DNA of 64,000 bases from Oscheius tipulae (lineage: Eukaryota > Nematoda > Chromadorea > Rhabditida > Rhabditidae), in the NCBI GenBank assembly GCA_037178975.1, contig JASJZH010000004.1, positions 6,200,001-6,264,000 of the forward strand, written 5' to 3'. The notes below the pieces were generated by a model. That model had not been told where the DNA came from. It searched no databases and saw only the letters and a list, made by a program, of their open reading frames with translations. The first letter of the stretch is position 1, and each line of letters opens with the position of its first letter. This document shows, piece after piece, positions 31,251 through 42,272 of this stretch. The position numbers were made by a program, and so were the translations under genes.

Positions 31251-32607
31251 GACTGCTGAAATGCAGAATGATTAGAATTGAGAGGTGGGGCTACAAAAGA
31301 GAAAGATGCCGAATTGATTCAGGAAAAGATGACCATTGTCTACATCCGGATTAGAACTGTGATTCCAGAAAGAGAACGAGGCGTTGACGCGTTAGGAAAG
31401 CTTTGGTTACAAAGTTCCCAATGTTGAGCTGTTCGCGAATTGAAGTTTTTTCGCCAGAATGACTTGCCCTCTTGAAAAGAGCTGTTACGTGGTTATCGAG
31501 ATGACAAAACAAAGACAGATCCAGAACAAGAGGAGAATCGAAGTCGGTCTTCGTCACATTTGTCGTCTCTGATGAAGTACTAATGTTGTATCAAAAACAA
31601 ATATCAGTCATGCAACTTAGAGACTACGGTAAGGAGAACAGACAACAAGCCTCGGCTTTTAAACAGAACACTTATAGTAGTGGACAGAATGATGTCATTG
31701 ATAGTCGTTGCGCACATTTAAGGATCGGTTGCAAAGAAACTCACAGCGTCACTTGGTTCATAGACTGGGACCTTTTCGGAATGAATGGAGGGAGAGACTC
31801 GAACTTTATATGCGAAAGTCACGTACAAATTTGCACCGTCTAATATAATTTTGTTACTTTACCGGAATTGTAACAAAGAGTCAGCATTGCTGCAAATTGA
31901 GTAAGAGCTCTTTTCGACTCGTGAAAGGTCATAAAAGTTATTACTTCGAAGTTTTTCGTTTTGGAATGTAATTTGCGGAAGTGTGAGAAAATAGAACTGG
32001 GTGATCGGCTGATCGGTCGAGGTTCGTCTTTTCTAGCGGTTTTTCGAGTCTGTGCAAACAAGTCATAAATGGATCTCTTCACGTGATTCTGGGTGCTACA
32101 AAAGCGATCTGCTATTCTGCTAAAAGGCGTCAACAACAGGACTGAGTCAGTTCATTAGCACGGCTTCAAATCTGTTTTTACCTATTAGCTAGTCTACGAC
32201 GACTTTCGCATTCTGTCGTATGCGGTGAAAGGAAAGTTAGCTGGCACCAAACGACATGCACTCGATGGTTACTGGAAATGGTAGCCAATAATTGCATTCA
32301 TTTTCATCTAATTTATGAGAGAGCAATGAGATGCAAAATTACATGGACTACAGAAGACCCTATAGAAATGTACTAACCCATAGGATGGAGAACAGTGAAC
32401 AACGACCTAAAAATCTAATTATTGGAAGTTGTCTTCCATTTTGACCTCAGTATAATAGGCGTAATTGAATATGGTCCAGGTTTTAATTACAGCGTAGGCG
32501 CTAACAAGTGTTTGTCCACTGAAGTGACTAAGAGATGAGAACATGAAGAGACCTTCGCCCCTTTCGTGAACAATAATTTCCTCTTATCACTTTGGGTGAT
32601 AGTCATG
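31251..32607. other. intergenic, no gene seen
   Basis: Several open frames exist on both strands (31351-31557, 31583-31843, 31840-32136) but they have no signal peptide, membrane or domain features and no clear exon structure. Confidence 0.4.
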
Positions 32608-33182
32608 CTAATCCCGACAGTGATAGTAAGGCTCAACGCCCACGAGAACGTATTCTGCAACGTCACTAACTTTTCCAAAGAACGCCTCTGAAAATGTCAG
32701 GTAACTGTTTCTTTTTCTCATTCGTTTAGGCAAATTGAATGTGTTCGTCCGCGTCAAATGTCGGAAATACTGTTTTTTCGAATGAAGAAATTGTGTTTCA
32801 ACTTGGTGAAACAACGAATGTCTACAACGGTTCAAGCAGTCAAAGTAAATTGAGGGACTTGTTTTGAACCGCTCATCCTTCAGCAAGTAGACTCGATGAA
32901 GAGTAAAGTATTTTTTGGGGAGCTTTTGCTTTAGAAGCTGGAAGGATAACAAACGTTTGTGAAGGACAAAAAGGATCATAGGATATCACTGACATTTTTT
33001 CTATTCTTGATGATCAAACAAGATTTGACGGAAATCCTTTTTTGAGATGGACACGGGACGACCTGCTTTTCAGTACTCAAAGCTTGAAAAAAAAATAAAA
33101 ACATGAGGTAGGCCCCCAGAGAAACCGTGTTATGAGACACACGGTGGCAGCGGAACACCGTTGCATAGTAGAGGCCACCCAC
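32608..33182 (-). CDS. putative secreted protein, unassigned
   Basis: Two frames join across a GT..AG intron (donor after NRKN, about 32940-32993). The first exon has a hydrophobic stretch (LGAYLMFLFFFQALS) then VPCPSQKRISVKSCLI; the second exon reads LLKQKLPKKYFTLHRVY, SIYFDCLNRCRHSLFHQ, RKRNSYLTFSEAFFG and ends EPYYHCRD. Length after joining is about 175 residues, with a few Cys. The run P-SIYFDC loosely recalls the I.H.C motif of transthyretin-like proteins, but other hallmarks are absent. It could be a decayed or misjoined frame. The start is uncertain because the 5' ATG at 33182 lies upstream of the hydrophobic stretch. Confidence 0.35.
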
Positions 33183-33542
33183 GATTAAATCAACAGGTGA
33201 GGTCTGCTAATGCGAAAATTCAGAAAAGTAAGACAGTTGTTGTTTCACAGGTTAGATGACTAACTAGGGGGTACACCAAAGTCCCACAAACGTAAGTGTG
33301 GAGAGTATTGGGGCAGAAGAGACAGTCAACAAAGTCTTGATAGTTTGATTCCGAACAAAGGGAAGGATTAGTGAGAAAGTGAGTCCATCTGAACAGTACT
33401 GATAACAGTCTTAGGACGTGTAAGCCCCACAGAAAAATACAATTCGTGGGGAGACAATTCGAATGTCAAATGAGATCTCGGAAAGGTACTATACCGAGAG
33501 AATATTTACTCATTTTGACTCGATGATCTTTGAGAAAGGGCA
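33183..33542. other. intergenic, no gene seen
   Basis: No supported feature. Confidence 0.35.
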
Positions 33543-33650
33543 GACAGAAACGCGTGCTGTACTAATACAATTCTTTGTGGTTTCCTGGAAAGAGCGGACA
33601 GAAACGCGTGCTGTACTACTACAATTCTTTGTGGTTTCCTGGAGAAGAAT
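33543..33650. repeat. 54-bp direct tandem duplication (two copies)
   Basis: Units at 33543-33596 and 33597-33650 share GACAGAAACGCGTGCTGTAC and CAATTCTTTGTGGTTTCCTG, differing by a few bases. The period of 54 is a multiple of three, so a frame stays open through both copies (33463-33741), but it lacks other gene evidence. Confidence 0.85.
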
Positions 33651-36500
33651 GACGTTAATCTTCAGAAATAACACTTGTGCACATAATCTTTGCAAGAAAA
33701 TGAAACAATTCTGCTCGAAGACTGGTTGCATTTATGCGTGAAGAACTTTGGTTGAGCAACGACCCGGAGGAATTGAGGAAGTTGAAAAAAGTGCAATGGA
33801 TATTTCTGATGTCTAACGAAGAAGCAAAGATTCTTTCAGATTAAACATGAGAAATTGATCGCTATCAGTTAACCACCCATATTTATGTCGACGAAGCTGA
33901 TGTGACAGCTGATAATTTGAACCGATAAAAAAACGGGTTCGATGAGAAATGTTTTCGAGGACTCGATGGAAGAGCTAAATCGGAGATTGTGCAGAATGAG
34001 AGAAAACAGTCCACTCGATGATCTCTTACAATCAGACCGAGGCATGAACAAAAGTAGGCGGAAGGCTTCGTCTCTTCGCATTATATGAGTAAAATCTTTT
34101 GAAGTTCACTCGACTGCAGTCACACGACAGAGCTACGCAATATGTATCAGTAGATGAAAACAAGATAGTCATTTCAGAACTGTGAGACCAAGTTCATCGA
34201 ACGAGAACACTTTTCACGCAATTCGAAAATTAATCCAGGACTACAGAAAGCTTTCAAACTTTTTCATAGTTAAGAGAATAACAATGGCAGCATAGAGAAG
34301 AGAGAAAAGAACATGAAGCTAAAATGAAGAGCTGAAGGACAGAGGATGTCCAAGATGTGTCTTAAATTCTTTCTTTGACAGAAAATTACATGTTGTCCGA
34401 GAAAGTATTTTGGCTGTTCCTGGAAAAACCAAGTCGAGACACAGGGGTAGTTCGTACTGAGTCATCATTGCTTCTGTAACTACTGTGCATCTGTTTTCCT
34501 ATCCGGTAGCCAGTGCCGGCCCAATTGTATTCGGTACAATCCTTGCATACTCTTGACTCTATCGATACCTTCATCTGACTTTTCGCATACTAAGTTGGGT
34601 GCCCTCTTGTGCCAAACCTGATCCTCCCGAACAAATCCCGCAATTTTTCATCGTCAGCTGAGTGGGCTGCCTCTCGCGATGCATCATGAGCATTACTTAC
34701 GCCTCATTTCACGACTTGATCCCCGGGTTGTGTCAGTCCTATCCACAGTCTATTTTAGCCACAAAAACCTTAATTGTTGCTCTCTCCCCTATTGACTCGT
34801 GAAAAAACAATGGAATGATTGATCACCACTTTTACACATCGGATAAGATTAATCGACTTCACGCCTCGGGTCGCTTGGATTCCTCTTTTTTTTTCGGGAT
34901 CCTTCATCTCCGGTTGTTTTCGGCCTCCCTCATGTCCATTCATAGAATGCTCCTGAAGATGAAAAAATGTATCGCGGAGACGTCCACCCATTCAGGAGGA
35001 CTTCGGATCGATCCCAGCTTCGAGGATCCTATTGTCTCATTTTTACCCTCTCTATTCTTTCGTGACCCGTTTCCAAAGAGCTGCCGAAAATCAGATTTGC
35101 AGCTGCCTCCGGGACTCGAGGCTCTTTAGCGAATTATCGCCTTCCACCTCCTGAGCGTGACACTTCAACCTCTCTGTTTATCTCCGAGTAATCTTCGTCT
35201 TTTTTAACTGGTCATTAAACTATATTTTCCGCATAATTGATCCGGCTGATTGCATTCAAATATAAACAATATGATCACTTTCTACTGATAGCTCCATGAC
35301 TGTGTTTCAAAAACAAGGGCCCTGCCATTCTTAAACATTTCTTGGATCAGCCGGGTTTGATGCAAAAACGGCATTGTTTAAAAGTCAGTTCTTTTTTGAA
35401 CAAACAGTTTGTCTATTTTGCCTTTTCTTAAAAAACAACAGAACTCTCGCAACATGCTCAAGAAGGCAGCTCATCATTGTTGCACTCGGGGGCCAAATCC
35501 CCAGATGGCAATGATTTATGCGATAAAAAGAGCCACGTCCCGCGACAAACATTCCAACGTGCATTCTGTTTATTCTAATGCTTCTTCCTCAGTCAACCTG
35601 AATGTTCCCCCTGAGGGACCTCCCTGCCAGTGATTGTTCTCTTGTCCATCAGTCCATTGCAACAGATAATCGCAGTGACATGTCGTCCAATCATTCGACA
35701 CCCGTCGGGAATATCTACTGGCAATCTGAGCAGAAGGCATAAATCGCTGTAAACACCGGCTTCGCGAATGAATCCAATCTTCCTTTTGCGGAAATTTTTC
35801 AATCCGAGCAGGGGCGCCAGATACACTTTTGGGAGGTCATTCATCTCTCGCCTCTCTCCGGCCTATTCTCATTCGATTCGTCAAAAACGTCGTCGTCTCA
35901 CACTCTGGGACCACTACTACTTGTTTGGAAGTAACTTTCATTATATAATCTGATCCCAGCTATGTTTTGAGCCTTTCTCAATAGTCACAGAGTTGAACAA
36001 GGCGCTGTTATGCATATTTTTTTTTGCAGTCAGAGCAGCAATGACTAATTTAATGGTTCCGCAGACAAATGTCAGACGTGTGTTTTAGTAAACTCCTCTA
36101 TAAAAACCACTTACTCTTTCCCCAGCCTTCTTCCTACTTATTACGTAACAGCGTTCAGCTGTCAATTGGTCTATTGAGCCATTGTTGCTTGACCCATTGT
36201 TGCCTTGTTAATCATTTAGTCGCCCGCCTCCTTCCTTGTTCGGAAGACCCCTAAGGTATATTTTGAAGTTCTTCTTGATATATGCCGATTGGAGCTCCGC
36301 AGACGCCAAATTGCCCCTTTCCGACAAAGCGGGGGCCCCGGAACCTGTCAAAACATTCTGGATGAGCTCGTAATATTCTCGGGGCAATCTTTCTGTTTTC
36401 TTTTCAAGGAAAAAGACTTCAAGATGACGGAGTGGTCGGATTAAGATGAGAGCGAGCGTTCCTTTTTCAGAAGAATGTCGTCCCAGCACCGACACTTTAG
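33651..36500. other. gene-poor stretch, no gene seen
   Basis: About 2.8 kb. Short open frames occur on both strands (for example 34815-35129 plus, 36208-36534 minus), some overlapping in opposite orientation, none with recognisable features. AT-rich interval at 35190-35280. The final 30 bp include TTTTTCAG before 36471 and TTTAG before the ATG at 36501, plausible trans-splice acceptors for the next gene. Confidence 0.45.
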
Positions 36501-38322
36501 ATGAGCTGGCTTCTCGGCGCTCTTTTACTGGCACCAGTCCTCGCCGACGTCTGCCACTCGAGACATTTCCGAGAACTTCGCGGGAATGAGGACGATGACT
36601 ATGTTCTTTACGGTCTCACTCAGGTACATGGAACAGGTATTTTTTGGTCAATGGAAACTCTAGGACTGCCAAGTCTTCTTCATCAGACCGCCACAATTGA
36701 CTTTGTTATCAACACTCAGCGTGAATATTCACAGTTCTTACTGTAGTCCAAATCTGGTTCAGTTGCTCGTCAAGGTTCGTTCTTGAGACATAACAAAATA
36801 AAATTGGTTTCAGTCTGAAGACACCCTTCTGATACTTATCAAGCAGGCTGGCAATCGAATATGTACATTGGAAATCCAAATCCCGCCGGCAGAAATGCTG
36901 TTCGGCGATCATCTTTTCAGGTAGGTTTTAAAGAGACACTAGCCACCCCTGACTACAAGCAGCGTATACCAGAGTTGGTATAGTCCATTTCTAGCTGTTT
37001 AAACTGGGCGTAACGCTCAGGGTGTAGCAAGTCTCTTAAAATCATGCCATTTTAAGTTACTCTATCCTTGCATCTCTGTCATACGCCTCGTGCTCTCATT
37101 CTCCCAACAACGAGTTCTCCCTCGACCCAGATCTTGCATTTCTTGATTCAATCTATCGGGTACGGTTCTACGATTGTAGAAAAAGAGCAAAATCTTCAGA
37201 ACATTCTTTACTTTATTGATGGAAACTCTGTCGGCCAAGTTTGGGACGTGTTGCAATTTCTCTTAACCGATGAAGGACACCTTCAACTTCTGGACAAGAT
37301 TCCTATCAACAACTATGCGAAAAGTATGCGAATCATAGAAGTAGTACCAAAAATTTTCAGATCATTGGAATGGACCCGATCTTGCGAACGAATATGTTTT
37401 GGGACTGGACGCCCAGAGAAACTACTTGTTCCAAAGGAACCGCTTCGAACAGTCGTACGTCTACGCCTGCGCTTTCGACAGTCTGTTCAGGTGAAATTTC
37501 TTCTAAGCTGTACTCTTTGTTTCAGGCCAAACAAAGTCTCCGTTCACTATGCCAACTCTACATCGAGAACTTATAGGACCTGGCTGAATTCCATGTCTGC
37601 CGACGGGGCTCTTCTGGTCTTTACAGAAACAGATCAAACAGTGTGTTTTATTTAATTCTAAAATATTTAGTGCTTTCAGATCCAGCCAGCTGTGACTAGA
37701 ATCTTTGGACAGAACATTTCGACGATTCGAAGGGATCACTATTGTTTGGAAATAACCAACTATGCGATGGATCTCGGGGTCATCAGAACATCAACGCTGA
37801 GGAAGATGAAAGTGAATCCATTACCTCTTCTCGGTGGGACAAAGAGTTTCCGACAATACAAAAAAATTAGGTGAAACGACTACGCAGAAAACGACTCCGA
37901 TGAGGAAATATGGTAGAATGGAGACGACAACAATGTCGAATGCTCTTTGGGAAAGAGGAACTACAAGAAGGATAGTCAAGATCCCCAAGACGACTTTGAA
38001 GTATACTTCTGTGGTGTACAACACGACGGAAAGGATGGTCACTTCGACCAGATTTGAAGCTACAACTGACAGTGAGACTTGTCTTTTAGTTAAGCAACTC
38101 AAAATATCAGGTTATGATGAAGACAATCTTTACGTGACCACTCCTGATGCGACTCCTGTGGCTCTCTCGACTGATTCGAATGACATCGGACTGATGACTT
38201 CTGAAGAACGACTTCTCAACAATGCCACACTGAACGCACTGAATCAGAATAGAACTTCATCGACCAATCTCTTCTCCCATACGGTTTCTGTACTTGTACT
38301 GTATAGTTTACTAGAGCAATAA
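36501..38322 (+). CDS. probable GPI-anchored surface protein, unknown family
   Basis: Eight exons join to about 430 residues with consistent phases. Start ATG at 36501 follows TTTAG. Signal peptide MSWLLGALLLAPVLADVC. The extracellular part begins with DYVLYGLTQDCQVFFI, then SYCSPNLVQLLVKSED, FLDSIYRNILYFIDGN, NHWNGPDLANEYVLGLDAQ, SYVYACAFDSLF and WLNSMSADGALLVFTETDQ, with few Cys. A Thr/Ser/Lys-rich stalk follows (ETTTQKTTPMRK). The C-terminus is NRTSSTNLFSHTVSVLVL then YSLLEQ: a small-residue site followed by a hydrophobic tail and immediate stop, as in GPI signals. I do not recognise the ectodomain; a CUB-like fold is a guess. AATAAA (38318-38323) overlaps the stop codon. Confidence 0.7.
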
Positions 38323-41300
38323 AGCAAACTCTTTACCTTTTAAGACTGCTAACGAATGGGATACCCATAAGAGTCAAAGATCGAGCTCTAGAAGCAGTTG
38401 AGATTGAATCGTCTCCAGATAATTATGCTCACCAAATTAGCCATCCATTTCCTCCTATTGCTAGCCAAAATATATGCTCTGTCAAATCCAGATCCAAGAG
38501 ATGCACCTTGGCCTCTCGGTCCTGAGTTTTTCTGACAAGACGGACGGGTCTGCCGTAATCTCGTCCATGGAAATTCTCTTCCTCCGTCAGCCCCTCTGCC
38601 ACAAAAGGTGCCCTTAAATTATTCCGCTGTGAAAAGTCTTTGTAGGCTCTTATCATAAATCGTCTTCGAGAGACCCTAATTTGCACATTCGGTCTCCTTC
38701 TTGTCTCAACTCGCGCGCTTGAGACGTCGCTTTTAGAACTCTTCAAATCTTCTGCCGTCATTCTTGAACCTCCCTCGCCACTTAATCCAAACGGCTACTA
38801 TTGTTTTGCTCCTTACGAGAAAACAACTTACTCCGTAATAATCAAGGAGCATCTTGCTTGAAGATTAACGTTCTCTTAGGTTTGAATAATTCTTTCGGGA
38901 CGAAATTAGACTGCTCCCTCTGCCGTCGTTTTATCTGTTCAATTCATTACTTTCAGCTAATTTTTAACCGATTCGTTGCAGTTTTATGTCAATTGCCAAC
39001 AGGAGAATCTCCCAAATTGCACTGACGAGCTTTGTATCCGAGCACTTCCTCATTTGTCCTTTTCGTGGTACTTTTCTATCCACCCATGTGGATCAACTAC
39101 CCCGTTGAATTCTACGAACATGTGTGAAACTGACACCAGACGAAGTGGACTTCATCGCGAGTGGAATGTTATGTTCTTATGTTATGTAGTCGACTATTCA
39201 GCCCCTCGTGCGAAGACAGGAAACGCATTTAGCACGAAGAGAGTCGAACAGGGAAGAGTCTCCCTTTACAAATCTGTCCTTTTCTACTCGAGCAGGCGTC
39301 TTCCACATCTTAGAAAACTGAATTTTTCACCAGCTTCCTCCTCCTTATTCTATGAATGTCTTTTAACTCCAAGAAGTCACTCTTGACAACGGAAAGTCTC
39401 AACATTGACTTGATTCATCCAGCCTTTTTTGTCTAGAGAGAAGAGACGTGAAAACGAAGAATCGCCCACCCGACATTCGTTTAATTTGATCTTTTTCATC
39501 AGTGGAATCGAGCCTTTCCGCGCCATTAGCCTATTCTCCAGAAGTCATTGGTCCTCTCTGCTCCGAAATAAGTCTTCTGTACCCTGGCGGAAAATCCACT
39601 TTTCTTTTTGTGTGATGCACAAACAACAAGAGATTATTGGATAAGTTGTCTCGGGAACAACTCATAAATAGTATGTTCATACCCGAACTTTTGTTTTCGT
39701 CCCTCTTCCTAGTTGACTCTTCGGGTTTTAGAGCTTCTTCTTGCCCTCGTACTCATCCCCCGAACAAAAGAAGGTAGAATCAGAGAGCGCTGTCGTATTT
39801 TCAAGCGTGTAATTTCATCAGGGTTGGTTTCTCCCTTTCCCTCGTTGCAGAACCCGCCGTTGATTCCATTCCAGCTCTTTTCCAGTCTTTTATTAAGGAG
39901 CAGTTTGCTGCTAATATCAAGGTTTTTCGGTTTTCTTCTAGAGAAATAAGCTGAAGTCTAAGAGGAAGCTCGAAGAACAGAACCTACTCAGAGAGGTCGA
40001 AAAACTCTTTTCACGGTTCACCTGCAATTTTGGCGGAACTTTGTACCTCAATAATCCCCAAAAAACGGCTGCTTTATTGTTTGGAGTAGCACTACCTTTT
40101 GTTAACTACAAAGATTTAAAAAAGAAAGTAAAATGTGGTACAGCTGAACCCGAACGATTCCCTGCTCTTTGTCCACTACAATTCAACGGAACCACCCTCA
40201 TCTTGTAACGCATACCCATTAGTCAGACGACTCGTCTGTTCTAGATCAACTCGACTAGTGGCACAGAGACCTTTTCCTCAAGTCGTAAATCCCTTCCCAC
40301 CCCGAGGCGTCTCCTTTTAGTCTAAGTAATGTCCATTGTGCGATCCCTTTTTCGTTCAATGGTCATCCGTAGCCCGAGGTGCAAATAATGCAAAGCCATA
40401 GCCAAACACTCCGAATTTCGTCTAGATGCAATCAGGACCACCCCCACAATATTCTTTTTGACCAAATATTAGATAGTCTGAAGAAAGTTGTCTCCCTTTA
40501 GTCCCAGTTGGCGACAAAGTCAATTAGTCCTCAGATATTTACCACGGCGAACTTGAACTTGCCAATACCTCAGAGTAATTTTCACTTTGAACCCGTATTT
40601 GCATCAGGAAGTGGTCTCTTGTTCAACAAAAAACTGCTTTTCTTAAACCAAATTTTTGCTAGAATTCGGTCTTGTTGTGTCTGTCATGTTCGGATTGTCC
40701 TCACGTCTAATTTAGAACATGATCGGCTTTCTTTTGGCTATCTAAAATAGACGAAGACTTTATATGACTTTTTGCGAAGGAACCAGCAGAAATAGTTTCA
40801 GTTCTTTTGAGACGATCACGGGAGACGGTGCGCCTGGGAATATCTCTCGATTCTACTTTCTGCTTCCTTCTCCCATTGTAACAACATAATCGTCTCAATA
40901 ACGTCCCCTTAACCAATTAGAACGAAAAAACGAACAGATCCCAGTTGTTCTCTGCATAGCGTCGTTATCTTCCATTGCCCGTTTTGTCTTGTGGTAGGGA
41001 GCAAAACACATTTGTTGGAACTTTTTGGCTCTGTTATTGCATAATATAGAATCTTTGGTTCAATATACCGCCTCTCAATCTCATGCAATTATTCCTTGTT
41101 TTTGTTTGATGACGCTGCTTTATCTACCACCCATCCTCATCTCTTTGTCTCCTTCAAGTGCTTCCTGGCTCACACGACTGGAAAAAAGGGGTTTTGAACG
41201 GCTCTTGTGCATTCATTAAAATCTCAACTGAAACCCGAGGAGATGGCACTTGTCTAGTCTTTCACCCATACCGAGTGCTTTTCCTCATTCCACAAAAAGA

Positions 41301-42272
41301 CCGTGAGAATGGGAAGAGAGGTGTCACCTCACGAACATCTGCTTGTCTTCGCATCTGTCCTACACACATTTCGATGCTAATCTTATTGCCAGGAGCGTGA
41401 TGTCCTTGTGATTCTTTCAACAAAAGGAAGATTATTTGTTGACTTGGGGGCCACCCAAACGACACAATCCTATTTGCATGGAATCAGCGTTTATCTCGAT
41501 GACGCGTCTCCTTCTTTCTCTCTTCCAGCCTGTTTGTCGTCTATACCTGACCTCTCGGAGTATTGAATGTAATGGTTATAGCGAATCTCACGTGGGTTAC
41601 TTCTATAATTGCCTCGCAACGTCGTTATAGTTTTCTCACACTGCGTAAACCTAGAAGCCTTCATTCAAACAACAAAGATTTTCTCCCTGTTTTTTAATCT
41701 ATTTTTACCGCAGTTGAACATCGAAACTACGATTTGTTTGTGACATGGTCTGTGTTTCACTCCGCGAACTGACGTAAAGTTTTTGTCTTGAAATCTGATG
41801 CTCAGACAACAGTCCCAGTTATTTCCTATCAAAATGGCTCTATTACAGAGATTGGGATCAGCTTGTCTCGTCTCTTCTTCTCTCAGATCTCCCACATCCT
41901 GGCATGTTTCTGCATGAGCCCGTTAGAACAACTGTTTGTTTTTGCTCTGTGGGCATATGCATCGCGTCGACAACTTTTACAACAAGGCGTCACTTTTCGC
42001 GGCAGTCGTAAAATGCTTAACCTATGGTCATTCATCAAAAGTCTCATCATCGCTCAGACGGCTATCTTTTTATGTATTGAACAAGCTGACCGAACTACAG
42101 CTGCTCTCACGTGTGGCTCATTAAGAGATTCTGTAAGGATCTTTCCTCCTTGTTCAAGGGAGAGTCTCTCACACCTGTCTGTTTACGTCTTTACCGTCCA
42201 GATGGCTTTCAGTTTATAGTCAAAGCTCTTTCTCCTCTTTCTTAGCATTCTTCTTCTCCTCTTATCTTGAAA
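38323..42272. other. gene-poor stretch of about 3.9 kb, no gene seen
   Basis: Many small open frames exist on both strands, often in pairs opposing each other (for example 38429-38761 minus, 39429-39644 plus, 40508-40750 plus, 41788-42219 plus), with no signal peptides, domains or consistent splicing. T/C-rich tracts recur on the plus strand. Confidence 0.5.

Noticed and set aside
37821-38102. Minus open frame opposite the surface protein gene
   Set aside because: It is the complement of the Thr-rich exon of the plus-strand gene; hydrophobicity reflects the antisense of ACN codons.
38429-42219. Many open frames in the 3.9-kb gene-poor stretch
   Set aside because: Opposing overlapping frames, biased composition and no domain, signal or splice evidence.
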